Assembly: GCF_900109995.1 (NCBI RefSeq)
Contig: NZ_FOCB01000005.1
Location: 186,001-250,000, forward strand
Length of the DNA: 64,000 nt
Direction: 5' to 3'
From: Pseudomonas sp. ok272
Lineage (GTDB): Bacteria; Pseudomonadota; Gammaproteobacteria; Pseudomonadales; Pseudomonadaceae
Both the position numbers and the translations under genes were made by a program. Within the stretch, counting starts at the first letter, position 1; every line of letters starts with the position of its first letter. A model generated the notes under the pieces. The model had not been told where the DNA came from. It ran no database searches and saw nothing but the letters and a program-made list of their open reading frames with translations. Positions 46,304 through 55,722 of this stretch are shown here, piece by piece.

Positions 46304-47158
46304 TTACGCCGCAATCGACAACTTGAGCTTGTTCATCGCGCTCTTTTCGAGCTGACGGATCCGCTCGGCCGACACGTTGTACTTCTGTGCCAGGTCGTGC
46401 AGCGTGGCTTTTTCTTCTGCCAGCCAGCGCTGGTAGAGGATGTCACGGCTGCGGTCGTCCAGGACTTCCAGCGCCTCGTGCAAGTTGCTGTTGGCGTTGT
46501 CACTCCAGTCGGCATCTTCCAGTTGACGGGCCGGATCGTACCGGTGGTCTTCCAGGTAGTTGGCAGGCGACTGGAATGCACTGTCGTCGTCTGCTTCGGC
46601 TGCCGGGTCGAACGCCATGTCATGGCCGGTCAGGCGGCTTTCCATCTCGCGGACTTCCCGAGGCTCTACACCCAGGCTTTCAGCCACGCGATGGACTTCT
46701 TCGTTGTTCAGCCAGGCCAGGCGTTTTTTCTGCCCGCGCAGGTTGAAGAACAGCTTGCGCTGGGCCTTGGTGGTCGCCACTTTCACAATGCGCCAGTTGC
46801 GCAGGATGAACTCGTGGATTTCCGCCTTGATCCAGTGCACGGCAAAGGACACCAGGCGCACACCCATTTCAGGGTTGAAACGTTTGACCGCTTTCATCAG
46901 ACCCACGTTGCCTTCCTGAATCAGGTCAGCCTGGGCCAGCCCGTAGCCGCTATAGCTACGCGCGATATGCACAACAAAACGCAGGTGGGCGAGCACCATC
47001 TGCCGAGCCGCCCCCAGATCCTGCTCATAGTAGAGACTCTCGGCCAGTTCACGCTCCTGCTCCGGTGTCAGCAATGGAATGCTGTTCACCGTGTGCACAT
47101 AAGCCTCCAGGTTTGCGCCTGGGACCAGAGCATAGGCAGGTTGCAAAGAAGTGGTCAT
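46304..47158 (-). CDS. rpoH: RNA polymerase heat-shock sigma factor RpoH (sigma32)
   Basis: Sigma-70-family factor of 284 residues. Start [20 protein letters not shown] at 47158. Region 2 reads [39 protein letters not shown] and [20 protein letters not shown]; the RpoH box [13 protein letters not shown] follows. Region 4 ends with [20 protein letters not shown]. It drives heat-shock chaperones and proteases. Downstream of ftsYEX with its own promoter gap of 110 bases, containing a possible sigma-E/AlgU-type site. Confidence 0.97.
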   Translation of the reverse strand: MTTSLQPAYALVPGANLEAYVHTVNSIPLLTPEQERELAESLYYEQDLGAARQMVLAHLRFVVHIARSYSGYGLAQADLIQEGNVGLMKAVKRFNPEMGVRLVSFAVHWIKAEIHEFILRNWRIVKVATTKAQRKLFFNLRGQKKRLAWLNNEEVHRVAESLGVEPREVREMESRLTGHDMAFDPAAEADDDSAFQSPANYLEDHRYDPARQLEDADWSDNANSNLHEALEVLDDRSRDILYQRWLAEEKATLHDLAQKYNVSAERIRQLEKSAMNKLKLSIAA

Positions 47159-47206
47159 ACGAAAAAACCTCCGACTTACAAAACTCGTGCAGTTCAGCAC
47201 TGCGAA

Positions 47207-47234
47207 AATTGACCGGAAACCGTAAGACAAGTTC
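47207..47234 (-). promoter_or_regulatory. candidate AlgU (sigma22)-type promoter of rpoH
   Basis: On the minus strand GAACTT (plus 47229-47234) is followed after 16 bases by TCAATT (47207-47212). The GAACTT half is a good match to AlgU promoters; the -10 (consensus TCTGA) is partial. AlgU control of rpoH is known in P. aeruginosa. Confidence 0.45.
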
Positions 47235-47268
47235 CCCTACACGCTGAAAGGTCATACACAACAAAACA

Positions 47269-48291
47269 CTACTTCGGAGCAAGCTCTCTCAAATGACGTG
47301 CTACCGCAATCCAGGCACCGATATACCCCAATAGCACCGCACCTAGCAAGAGAGACAGACCATCGGCTACCGGCACACCGGCCAAGGCAAAATTGCTGCC
47401 ATACAAACCGGCCAGTCCGACGACCGCGCCGTTCAGCCAGTTCAGGCCGAACGCCAGGACACCCCAGGACAAAATCCCCGCACCAAAGCCATACAGCGCC
47501 CCCATGTACAGAAAGGGCCTACGCACATAGCTGTCAGTGCCGCCGACCAGTTTAATCACTTCTATCTCGGTGCGGCGGTTTTCAATATGAAGACGAATGG
47601 TATTGCCTATCACCAAAAGTAATGCAGAAACCAGCAACACGGTCAGCCCGAAGACAAACCGCTCGCCCAGCTTGAGTATGGCCGCCAAACGCTCGACCCA
47701 GACTAGATCAAGTTGCGCCTGCTGTACCTTGGGCAATTCGGAAAGTCTTTGTCTTAATGCTTCAAGCGTTGCCTTGTCGACTTCGTTCGGCGTCACCAAC
47801 ACCACGCCCGGCAGCGGGTTTTCCGGCAGTTGCTTGAGCGCCTCGCCCAGGCCGGACTGTTGCTGGAACTCTTCCAGCGCCTGCTCGCGGCTGATGTACT
47901 CAGCCTCGGCCACGCCCGGCATGTTGTTGATTTGCTCGCGCAGGCTCTCGCCTTCCTTAGCACTGGCATCGAGCTGCAGGTACAGCGAGATCTGCGCCGC
48001 CCGTTGCCAGGAGCCGCCCAGGCGCTCGACGTTGTTGAGCAACAACGACAAGCCCATCGGCAAGCTCAGCGCCACCGCCATCACCAGGCAGGTAAAGAAG
48101 CTGCCAATCGGCTGCTTGCCCAGGCGACGCAGGCTATCGAGCAAGCTGGCGCGATGACTTTCGATCCAGGCGCGCAGCAAGGTGCTGAAGTCCGGACCGT
48201 CATCTTCGTCGTGTTTTTTCTTCGATGGCTGCGGATCGGCGGCCTTGGGGGCCACGCGCTCGGAAACCTTCGGGCTGCGTGTCGCACTCAT
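47269..48291 (-). CDS. ftsX: cell-division ABC transporter permease-like FtsX
   Basis: Inner-membrane protein of 340 residues with four helices (about residues 70-90, 212-232, 260-282, 310-332) and a periplasmic loop after the first. The N-terminal 40 residues are charged and cytosolic. With FtsE it activates murein hydrolases at the septum through the loop. Start overlaps the ftsE stop by four bases; the ftsYEX-rpoH order is conserved. Confidence 0.96.
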   Translation of the reverse strand: MSATRSPKVSERVAPKAADPQPSKKKHDEDDGPDFSTLLRAWIESHRASLLDSLRRLGKQPIGSFFTCLVMAVALSLPMGLSLLLNNVERLGGSWQRAAQISLYLQLDASAKEGESLREQINNMPGVAEAEYISREQALEEFQQQSGLGEALKQLPENPLPGVVLVTPNEVDKATLEALRQRLSELPKVQQAQLDLVWVERLAAILKLGERFVFGLTVLLVSALLLVIGNTIRLHIENRRTEIEVIKLVGGTDSYVRRPFLYMGALYGFGAGILSWGVLAFGLNWLNGAVVGLAGLYGSNFALAGVPVADGLSLLLGAVLLGYIGAWIAVARHLRELAPK

Positions 48292-48959
48292 ACCCCAGCC
48301 TCCCCGTCGCCGATCAATCGGCCGCGCTGCAGGGTCAGCATGCGGTGGCGCATGCGGGCGATCAAGGCCAGGTCGTGACTGGCGATCAGCACGCTGGTGC
48401 CCAGGCGGTTGATGTCTTCGAACACGCCCATGATCTCGGCCGCCAGGCGCGGGTCGAGGTTACCGGTCGGCTCGTCCGCCAGCAGCAGGGCCGGGCGATG
48501 GACGATGGCGCGGGCGATGCCGACGCGCTGTTGCTGACCGGTGGACAGGTCGCCCGGGTAGAGGTCGGTCTTGTCCGACAGCGCCACGCGCTCCAGGGCC
48601 GAGTCCACGCGCTTGGTGATTTCGGCCTTGGACAGGCCAAGGATCTGCAACGGCAAGGCGATATTGTTGAACACCGTGCGGTCGAACAGCAGTTGGTGGT
48701 TCTGGAACACCACGCCGATCTGCCGCCGCAGGTACGGGATCTGCGCGTTGCTGATCGTCGCCAGGTCCTGGCCGGCCAGCAGCAGCTTGCCGGTGGTCGG
48801 GCGTTCCATAGCCAGCAGCAGGCGCAGCAAGGTGCTCTTGCCGGCGCCCGAGTGGCCGGTGACAAATAGAAACTCGCCCCGACGAACTCGAAAGCTCAGC
48901 TCATGCAAGCCGACGTGACCGTTCGGATAGCGCTTACCGACCTGTTCGAAACGAATCAT
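48288..48959 (-). CDS. ftsE: cell-division ATP-binding protein FtsE
   Basis: ABC ATPase of 223 residues. GHSGAGKSTLLRLL is Walker A, LSTGQQQRVGIARAIVHRPA the signature motif and LLLADEPTGNLDPRLAAEIM the Walker B; the H-loop is IASHDLALI. It partners FtsX at the divisome. Overlaps ftsY and ftsX by four bases on either side. Confidence 0.97.
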   Translation of the reverse strand: MIRFEQVGKRYPNGHVGLHELSFRVRRGEFLFVTGHSGAGKSTLLRLLLAMERPTTGKLLLAGQDLATISNAQIPYLRRQIGVVFQNHQLLFDRTVFNNIALPLQILGLSKAEITKRVDSALERVALSDKTDLYPGDLSTGQQQRVGIARAIVHRPALLLADEPTGNLDPRLAAEIMGVFEDINRLGTSVLIASHDLALIARMRHRMLTLQRGRLIGDGEAGV

Positions 48960-50437
48960 GAACGCTCCCGCTCGGCAAACAGTGCCTGGACAAAGGGTTC
49001 TGCTTCAAAGTCGCGCAAATCATCGATGCCTTCACCGACACCGATGTAGCGAATCGGCAAGCCAAACTGCTTGGCCAGGGCAAAAATCACCCCGCCCTTG
49101 GCGGTGCCGTCGAGTTTGGTCAGGGCCAGGCCGGTCAGTTCGACGGTCTGGTTGAATTGCTTGGCCTGGCTGATCGCATTCTGGCCAGTCCCGGCATCAA
49201 GCACCAGCAACACCTCGTGGGGCGCGTCGGCATCGAGCTTGCTGATGACCCGGCGCACTTTCTTCAACTCTTCCATCAAGTTGTCTTTGGTGTGCAGGCG
49301 ACCGGCGGTGTCGGCGATCAATACGTCGATGCCCCGGGCCTTGGCGGCCTGTACCGCGTCGAAGATCACCGAGGCCGAGTCGGCGCCGGTGTGTTGGGCA
49401 ATCACCGGGATTTTGTTGCGCTCGCCCCACACCTGCAACTGCTCGACCGCGGCCGCCCGGAAGGTGTCGCCGGCGGCGAGCATGACTTTCTTGCCTTCCA
49501 GCTGCAGCTTCTTGGCCAGCTTGCCGATCGTCGTGGTCTTGCCCGCGCCGTTGACGCCCACCACCAGGATCACGAATGGCTTGTTCTGCGCGCCGATGAC
49601 CAGCGGTTGCTCGACGGGCTTGAGCATTGCCGCCAGTTCGGCCTGCAGTGATTTGTAGAGGGCATCGGCATCGGCCAATTCCTTGCGCGCCACCTTCTGG
49701 GTCAGGCGCTGGATGATCACCGAGGTCGCTTCGACGCCAACGTCGGCGGTCAGCAGGCGGGTCTCGATGTCTTCGAGCAGTTCGTCATCGATGATTTTCT
49801 TGCCCAGGAACAGGCTGGCCATGCCTTCGCCGATGCTGGCGCTGGTTTTCGACAGGCCTTGCTTGAGGCGGGCGAAGAACCCGGCCTTGGTCTCGGCGGG
49901 TGGCGCAGGCACTGCCGCCACAGGCTCAGGCTCAGGCACGGCTTCAGCCACCACCGGCAGCGGTTGCGGCGCCACAAAGGCGGCAATCACCGGTTCTGGC
50001 AGGTCGGGCTCTTCGATGATCGGTTCGACAACGACGCGCTTGGGCTCGACCACCAGCTCTACTGCTTGCTGGAGCACCGTGGGCGCGGGAATCGGCGGGG
50101 TGATGTGGGGCGCGTCTTCGTCCTCGACCAGGGCGACCGGCTCTTCCGGCACGGGCAGGGTCAACCACGGCGTGGAGACGGTTTCAACGACAGGCGGTTG
50201 CGTCGCCGCTTCGGACTGCGGCTCGACCCGGGGTTGCTGCACCGGCTCTGCCAGTGGCAACACCTCGGGGGCCGGCGCCTCGACGACGGGGACAGCCTCG
50301 ATGACGGGCACAGCCTCGGGCAGTGGCTGTGGCTGTTCGACGACGGTTTCCTGCGGCTTTTTGCGCAGCCATCCGAACAGGCCTTTCTTCTCGCCAGCCG
50401 CAGCTGGGTTCTTCTTGTCGTCGTTGGAACCAAACAT
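48956..50437 (-). CDS. ftsY: signal recognition particle receptor FtsY
   Basis: SRP-receptor GTPase of 493 residues. An acidic, Pro/Val/Glu-rich A domain fills roughly the first 190 residues and mediates membrane contact. The NG domain then begins near [20 protein letters not shown]. GTPase motifs: [19 protein letters not shown] (G1), [29 protein letters not shown] and [16 protein letters not shown]. It docks ribosome-SRP complexes at the translocon. First gene of ftsY-ftsE-ftsX. Confidence 0.97.
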   Translation of the reverse strand: MFGSNDDKKNPAAAGEKKGLFGWLRKKPQETVVEQPQPLPEAVPVIEAVPVVEAPAPEVLPLAEPVQQPRVEPQSEAATQPPVVETVSTPWLTLPVPEEPVALVEDEDAPHITPPIPAPTVLQQAVELVVEPKRVVVEPIIEEPDLPEPVIAAFVAPQPLPVVAEAVPEPEPVAAVPAPPAETKAGFFARLKQGLSKTSASIGEGMASLFLGKKIIDDELLEDIETRLLTADVGVEATSVIIQRLTQKVARKELADADALYKSLQAELAAMLKPVEQPLVIGAQNKPFVILVVGVNGAGKTTTIGKLAKKLQLEGKKVMLAAGDTFRAAAVEQLQVWGERNKIPVIAQHTGADSASVIFDAVQAAKARGIDVLIADTAGRLHTKDNLMEELKKVRRVISKLDADAPHEVLLVLDAGTGQNAISQAKQFNQTVELTGLALTKLDGTAKGGVIFALAKQFGLPIRYIGVGEGIDDLRDFEAEPFVQALFAERERS

Positions 50438-50780
50438 GGAGGACGGCTATCTCACGGTAGCGACGCGCCAATGGCGCCTCGGCAAATAAATATTCGATGC
50501 AGAACAGACTGCGATTCACCCAGCTTGTTCACGCGCAACATTTTGTCGAGGCACCTAAACGGCACCTCAAAGGTCGACTAATACGAAGGACTGAGCGACA
50601 TCTTCGGCGAAAACGCAGAGTCTAGCTGATAAACCCAGCGCTTCCGCCGCAAACCCATTCAACCTGATCAAGCGCAAAGGCCTGATAGGCGTGGCCGCCA
50701 GTAAAACGGATCAGTATCCTAGCACCTCCTCACCCGTACAGGCTAAGACCAAGCGGGTAGCCCAACAGGTTAAAAAACGA
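50438..50780. promoter_or_regulatory. divergent region between ftsY and the M16 peptidase genes
   Basis: A 343-base gap without a recognisable gene. It must hold the ftsY promoter (minus) and the M16-unit promoter (plus). A direct repeat GGCACCT occurs twice near 50553-50573, and TATCCT near 50715 is a possible -10 for the plus strand. No confident site was identified, and no REP lies here. Confidence 0.4.
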
Positions 50781-52142
50781 ATGAATGCTCTTGCCCGCCG
50801 CGCCGCTGGCCTGCTGCTCAGCACAGTTTGTCTGCCCCTGGCCGCCTTGGCCGCCGCCCCGCAACCGACCCACGAATTCACCCTCGACAATGGCTTGAAG
50901 GTCATCGTGCGTGAAGACCATCGCGCGCCCGTGGTGGTCTCCCAGGTTTGGTACAAGGTCGGCTCCAGCTACGAAACCCCGGGCCAGACCGGTTTGTCCC
51001 ATGCCCTGGAACACATGATGTTCAAGGGCAGCGAGAAAGTCGGCCCCGGCGAAGCGTCGTTGATCCTGCGTGACCTGGGCGCCGAAGAGAATGCCTTCAC
51101 CAGCGACGACTTCACTGCCTACTACCAGGTCCTGGCCCGCGACCGCCTGGCGGTGGCCTTTGAACTGGAAGCCGACCGCATGGCCACCCTGCGCCTGCCG
51201 GCCGACGAGTTCAGCCGCGAGATCGAGGTGATCAAGGAAGAGCGCCGCCTGCGCACCGACGACAAGCCGATGTCCAAGGCCTACGAGCGCTTCAAGGCCA
51301 TGGCGTTCCCGGCCAGCGGCTACCACACACCGACCATCGGCTGGATGGCCGACCTGGACCGCATGAAGGTCGAGGAGCTGCGACACTGGTATGAGTCCTG
51401 GTACGCACCGAACAACGCCACGCTGGTGGTGGTCGGCGACGTGACCCTGGATGAAGTCAAGACCCTGGCCCAGCGCTACTTCGGCCCGGTTGCCCAGCGC
51501 GAGGTGCCGGTGGCGAAGATTCCCCTGGAGCTGGCCGAGCCCGGTGAGCGCCTGCTCACCCTGCACGTGCAGACCCAGCTGCCGAGCCTGATGCTGGCGT
51601 TCAACGTCCCAAGCATCGCCACCGCCGAGGACAAACGCTCGGTCAACGCTTTGCGGCTGATTTCCGCCCTGCTCGACGGCGGCTACAGCGCGCGCATCCC
51701 GGCGCAACTGGAGCGCGGTGAAGAACTGGTCGCCGGCGGCTCGTCGGACTACGACGCCTATTCCCGTGGCGACAGCCTGTTCACCCTCTCGGCCACCCCC
51801 AACACCCAGAAGCACAAGACCATCGCCCAGGCCGAAGCCGGCCTGTGGAAGCTGCTTGAGCAACTGAAAACCACCGCACCCTCGGCCGACGAACTGGAGC
51901 GCGTGCGCGCCCAGGTGATCGCCGGCCTGGTCTACGAGCGCGATTCGATTACCAGCCAGGCCACCGCCATCGGCCAACTGGAAACCGTCGGCCTGTCATG
52001 GAAGCTGATGGACACCGAACTGGCCGAGCTGCAAAGCGTGACCCCGCAAGACATCCAGAACGCCGCCCGCACCTATTTCACTCGCGAACGTCTCAGCGTT
52101 GCGCATGTATTGCCACTGCTCCCGGAGACCACTCATGAGTGA
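50781..52142 (+). CDS. M16 family zinc peptidase, catalytic subunit
   Basis: Secreted peptidase of 453 residues with a signal peptide (MNALARRAAGLLLSTVCLPL, cleavage after LAALAA). The inverted zinc motif HxxEH is His74-Ala-Leu-Glu77-His78 in GLSHALEHMMFKG, with the downstream Glu in FELEADRMATLRLP. The frame runs upstream from 50691, but the start at 50781 gives the signal peptide. It overlaps a second M16 gene that lacks the zinc motif, a paired arrangement like other bacterial M16B heterodimers. Likely a periplasmic oligopeptidase. Confidence 0.92.
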   Translation: MNALARRAAGLLLSTVCLPLAALAAAPQPTHEFTLDNGLKVIVREDHRAPVVVSQVWYKVGSSYETPGQTGLSHALEHMMFKGSEKVGPGEASLILRDLGAEENAFTSDDFTAYYQVLARDRLAVAFELEADRMATLRLPADEFSREIEVIKEERRLRTDDKPMSKAYERFKAMAFPASGYHTPTIGWMADLDRMKVEELRHWYESWYAPNNATLVVVGDVTLDEVKTLAQRYFGPVAQREVPVAKIPLELAEPGERLLTLHVQTQLPSLMLAFNVPSIATAEDKRSVNALRLISALLDGGYSARIPAQLERGEELVAGGSSDYDAYSRGDSLFTLSATPNTQKHKTIAQAEAGLWKLLEQLKTTAPSADELERVRAQVIAGLVYERDSITSQATAIGQLETVGLSWKLMDTELAELQSVTPQDIQNAARTYFTRERLSVAHVLPLLPETTHE

Positions 52143-53625
52143 AGGTAAAAACAATCGCCTGTTGCTGATCGGCCTGGTCCTGGTGGCACTGGTCGCGTCC
52201 CTCGGCGCCTACTTCGGGCGCACCAGCGACACCCGCGCCAGTGAAGCACTGGACCAGGCCAAGGCCAGCAAGAAGCTGCAATCGCTGGCCGAGCTCGATG
52301 GCAAGGCCCCGAGCCACCGCGCCCTGGACGTACAGACCTGGACCACCGCCGAAGGCGCCAAGGTGCTGTTCGTCGCCGCGCCCGAACTGCCGATGTTCGA
52401 CCTGCGCCTGATCTTCGCCGCCGGCAGCAGCCAGGACGGCGACACGCCGGGCCTGGCGACGCTGACCAACGCCATGCTCAACGAAGGCATCGCCGGCAAG
52501 AACGTCAGCCAGATCGCCGAAGGCTTCGAAAGCCTGGGCGCCGGCTTCAGCAATGGCGCCTACAAAGACATGGCCATTGCCTCGCTGCGCAGCCTGAGTG
52601 CGGTGGACAAACGCGAGCCGGCACTCAAGCTGTTCGCCGAGGTGGTTGGCAAGCCGACCATTCCGGCCGACTCCCTGGCGCGCATCAAGAACCAGATGCT
52701 CGCCGGCTTCGAGTACCAGAAGCAGAACCCGGGCAAACTGGCGAGCCTGGAACTGATGCGCCGCCTGTACGGCGAGCACCCTTACGCGCACTCGAGCGAC
52801 GGCACCGCGCTCAGCATTCCCGGGATCAGCGTGGCGCAAATCAAGGCATTCCACGCCAAGGCCTACACCGCCGGCAACGTGGTGATTGCCCTGGTCGGCG
52901 ATCTGTCGCGCCCTGAAGCCGAGGCCATCGCCGCCCAGGTCTCCGCCGCCCTGCCAAAAGGCCCGGCCCTGGCGAAGATCGCACCGCCGAGCGAGCCCAA
53001 GGCCGGCAGCCACCACATCGACTTCCCGTCCAAGCAGACCAACCTGCTGCTCGCGCAACTGGGCATCGACCGCGACGACCCGGACTACGCCGCGCTGTCG
53101 CTGGGCAACCAGATCCTCGGTGGCGGTGGTTTCGGCACCCGCTTGATGAGCGAAGTCCGCGAGAAGCGTGGCCTGACGTATGGCGTGTACTCGGGCTTCT
53201 CGCCGATGCAGGCCCGCGGCCCGTTCATGATCAACCTGCAAACCCGCGCCGAAATGAGCGAAGGCACGCTCAAGCTGGTGCAGGACGTGCTGGCCGATTA
53301 CCTGCAGAGCGGCCCGACCCAGAAGGAACTCGACGACGCCAAGCGCGAGCTGGCCGGCAGTTTCCCGCTGTCCACCGCCAGCAACGCCGATATCGTCGGC
53401 CAACTGGGCGCCATGGGCTTCTATAATCTGCCGTTGAACTACCTTGAAGACTTCATGAAGCAATCCCAGGACCTGACCGTCGACCAGGTCAAGGCCGCCA
53501 TGAACAAACACTTGAGCACGGACAAGATGGTCGTCGTGACCGTCGGCCCGACCGTGCCGCAAAAGCCGTTACCGGCCCCCACTGATAAACCTTCCGAGCA
53601 ACCGCTCGGGGTTCCGGAGCATTAA
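52135..53625 (+). CDS. M16 family peptidase-like protein, non-catalytic partner
   Basis: Protein of 496 residues with an N-terminal membrane segment (LLLIGLVLVALVASLGAYFG, about residues 9-28) that may anchor it. The zinc motif region reads DTPGLATLTNAMLNEGIAG, with no HxxEH, so it should be inactive. The R/Y pair (EKRGLTYGVYSGFSPMQARG) typical of the substrate-binding subunit is kept. Starts eight bases before the stop of the catalytic subunit, and its stop overlaps rsmD by one base, so all three are cotranscribed. Confidence 0.92.
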   Translation: MSEGKNNRLLLIGLVLVALVASLGAYFGRTSDTRASEALDQAKASKKLQSLAELDGKAPSHRALDVQTWTTAEGAKVLFVAAPELPMFDLRLIFAAGSSQDGDTPGLATLTNAMLNEGIAGKNVSQIAEGFESLGAGFSNGAYKDMAIASLRSLSAVDKREPALKLFAEVVGKPTIPADSLARIKNQMLAGFEYQKQNPGKLASLELMRRLYGEHPYAHSSDGTALSIPGISVAQIKAFHAKAYTAGNVVIALVGDLSRPEAEAIAAQVSAALPKGPALAKIAPPSEPKAGSHHIDFPSKQTNLLLAQLGIDRDDPDYAALSLGNQILGGGGFGTRLMSEVREKRGLTYGVYSGFSPMQARGPFMINLQTRAEMSEGTLKLVQDVLADYLQSGPTQKELDDAKRELAGSFPLSTASNADIVGQLGAMGFYNLPLNYLEDFMKQSQDLTVDQVKAAMNKHLSTDKMVVVTVGPTVPQKPLPAPTDKPSEQPLGVPEH

Positions 53626-54236
53626 TGGCCACTCGCCCGAAAAAACCCGTTCACAACGTCCACAACGGCGTGAACCAACTGCGCATCATTGGCGGCGAAT
53701 GGGGCAGCCGCAAGCTGAGCTTCCCCGACGCCCCGGGCCTGCGCCCGACGCCCGACCGCGTGCGCGAAACCCTGTTCAACTGGCTCGCACCGTACGTCGA
53801 GGGGGCCAAGGTCCTCGACCCGTTCGCCGGCAGCGGCGCGCTGTTTCTTGAGGCGCTGTCCCGTGGCGCCGCCATGGGCCAGGCCCTGGACGCCAGCAAC
53901 CTGGCGGTGTCCAGCCTGAAAGAGCACCTGGGCACCCTGCGCTGCACCGTCGGCCAGGTCCAGACCGCCGACGCCCTGCGCTACCTGGAGACCCAGCCGG
54001 CAACCGCCTACGACCTGGTCTTCCTCGACCCACCGTTCAATCAAAACCTGCTGCCGACCGTCTGCACCCTGCTGGAAGAGCGCCAGTGGCTGGCCGACGA
54101 CGCCTGGATCTACACCGAAAGCGAAAACGCACCCTCGACCCTCGGCCTGCCCGGCGCCTGGCGCCTGCACCGCGAGCAGAAATCCGGGCGGGTGTACTAC
54201 GCGCTGTGGCATCGCCTGGTCGAAGTCGCCGGTTAA
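53625..54236 (+). CDS. rsmD: 16S rRNA (guanine-966-N2)-methyltransferase
   Basis: SAM-dependent methyltransferase of 203 residues. IIGGEWGSRKLSFPDAPGLR and PTPDRVRETLFNWL form the N-terminal RNA-binding part, VLDPFAGSGALFLEALSRGA the SAM site, and LVFLDPPFNQNLL the catalytic DPPF motif. Methylates G966 of 16S rRNA. Translationally coupled to the M16 genes upstream through a TAATG overlap. Confidence 0.96.
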   Translation: MATRPKKPVHNVHNGVNQLRIIGGEWGSRKLSFPDAPGLRPTPDRVRETLFNWLAPYVEGAKVLDPFAGSGALFLEALSRGAAMGQALDASNLAVSSLKEHLGTLRCTVGQVQTADALRYLETQPATAYDLVFLDPPFNQNLLPTVCTLLEERQWLADDAWIYTESENAPSTLGLPGAWRLHREQKSGRVYYALWHRLVEVAG

Positions 54237-54282
54237 TCCGGCCTGAACGCGCGGCGTCGCCCATCGACGCCGCCGCGCTGCC

Positions 54283-55299
54283 ATGAGAACAACCGTGTCC
54301 CCACTGCCAGAACACTTCACCCCCGCCTTCGGCCTCGGCAACCCGCACCTGCAAACCTTGTGGGGCCCGCTGTGGCGCAAGACCACGCACCTGGTGCGAC
54401 AACGCGAACGCCTGTGGATGGACGATGGCGACTTTCTCGACCTCGACTGGCATGGCCCGCATCGTGCCGAAGCGCCTTTGGTGCTGGTGCTGCACGGACT
54501 GACCGGTTCGTCCAACTCGCCCTACGTGGCCGGCCTGCAACAGGCCTTGGGCGCACAAGGTTGGGCGAGCGCGGCGCTGAACTGGCGTGGCTGCTCGGGC
54601 GAGCCCAACCTGTTGCCCCGCAGCTATCACTCCGGCGCCAGCGAAGACCTCGCGACCGCGATCCAACACCTGCGCCGCAAACGCCCCCTCGCACCGCTGT
54701 ACGCCGTGGGTTACTCCCTGGGCGGCAACGTACTGCTCAAGCACCTGGGGGAAGCCGGCAGCGACAGCCAGTTGCAAGGCGCGGTAGCGGTGTCGGTACC
54801 CTTTCGCCTCGACCAGTGCGCCGACCGCATCGGCCAGGGTTTCTCCAAGGTCTACCAGGCGCACTTCATGCGCGAAATGCTGGCCTACATCAAGACCAAG
54901 CAGCGGCGCTTCCTCCTCGACGGCCGCCACGAAGGCCTGGCGACCCTGGCCCGGCTCGGCTCCCTGGACAACATGCGCACCTTCTGGGACTTCGACGGTC
55001 GGGTCACCGCGCCACTGCATGGCTTCGAGGACGCCCAGGACTACTACCGCCGCGCCTCCAGCCGCTACTTCCTCGGAGAAATCCGCACCCCGACCCTGAT
55101 CATCCAGGCCGCCGACGACCCCTTCGTCTTTGCCCACAGCCTGCCGCAACCCGAGGAGCTGTCGCCCTGCACCCAGTTCGAACTACAGACCCACGGCGGA
55201 CACGTCGGCTTTGTCGACGGCACGATGCGCAACCCGGGTTACTACCTGGAGCGGCGGATTCCACAGTGGCTGAGCCAGGTGGCCCACACACCGCTGTAA
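54283..55299 (+). CDS. alpha/beta hydrolase, YheT/AbhD1 family
   Basis: Hydrolase of 338 residues. LVLVLHGLTGSSNSPYVAGL is the oxyanion region, AVGYSLGGNVLLKHLGEAG holds the nucleophile Ser, ADDPFVFAHSLPQP the Asp and QTHGGHVGFVDG the His. Substrate is unknown; relatives act on short acyl esters. An in-frame GTG at 54295 could also start it. Its last 130 bases are partly repeated 425 bases downstream (55588-55677), which marks a transfer scar. Confidence 0.93.
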   Translation: MRTTVSPLPEHFTPAFGLGNPHLQTLWGPLWRKTTHLVRQRERLWMDDGDFLDLDWHGPHRAEAPLVLVLHGLTGSSNSPYVAGLQQALGAQGWASAALNWRGCSGEPNLLPRSYHSGASEDLATAIQHLRRKRPLAPLYAVGYSLGGNVLLKHLGEAGSDSQLQGAVAVSVPFRLDQCADRIGQGFSKVYQAHFMREMLAYIKTKQRRFLLDGRHEGLATLARLGSLDNMRTFWDFDGRVTAPLHGFEDAQDYYRRASSRYFLGEIRTPTLIIQAADDPFVFAHSLPQPEELSPCTQFELQTHGGHVGFVDGTMRNPGYYLERRIPQWLSQVAHTPL

Positions 55300-55429
55300 G
55301 CCCTGCATACCCCCTCATCTGAAAGTCAGCTCGTCTGGTCGGCCGCCTTTGCGACGGTGCGGCGATCCAACAAGCCCGCCTCCACCCTGGTCCACGGCGA
55401 ACACACATCCGGGGCGCAGCGCAATTCCT

Positions 55430-55520
55430 TGTAGGAGCGAGGCTTGCCCGCGAAGGCGGTACGTCTGGCGACATCGATGTTGAATGGGCTGGCCGGTTCG
55501 CGGGCAAGCCTCGCGCCTAC
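55430..55520. repeat. REPIN, GTAGGAGCGAGGCTTGCC family
   Basis: TGTAGGAGCGAGGCTTGCCC at 55430 and the inverse CGCGGGCAAGCCTCGCGCCT ending near 55519, with a 40-base spacer and one or two mismatches. Confidence 0.85.
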
Positions 55521-55587
55521 GGGCTCAACCCAGGTTCCTGCTCGCGATGGCGGTGACAAGCGGCATGGCTAAGACAGTTGCTCCCAC

Positions 55588-55677
55588 TCGCCCTGCACCC
55601 GGCTCGAGCTACAGACCCACAGCGAACATGTCGGCTTTGTCGACGGCACGATGCGCAACCCTGGTTACTACCTGGAG
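55588..55677 (+). repeat. partial duplicate of the yheT 3' end
   Basis: These 90 bases align without gaps to 55162-55251 inside yheT with seven mismatches (about 92% identity). The frame stays open and encodes the same residues around the catalytic His (THSEHVGFVDGTMRNPGYYL), but a TAA lies just upstream and no start is present. The mismatches are mostly silent or mild, as expected for a copy from a related strain rather than a fresh duplication. Confidence 0.85.
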
Positions 55678-55722
55678 CAACAGATGCTCGTCAAAAAGGT
55701 AACGTATTTCCAAGACAGGACA

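Larger units (their letters stand above)
55300..55722. other. gene-free junction between yheT and the toxin module
   Basis: It contains a REP pair (55430-55520), then a short stretch without recognisable content, then a 90-base copy of the yheT 3' end and about 45 bases running into the immunity gene stop. Composition becomes AT-richer after about 55690. No integrase, transposase or direct att repeat was found. Confidence 0.6.

Noticed and set aside
55430..55520. CRISPR-like or att-like repeat near the toxin module
   Set aside because: It is a REP pair matching others in the window; repeats are inverted, not evenly spaced direct copies, and no integrase is present.
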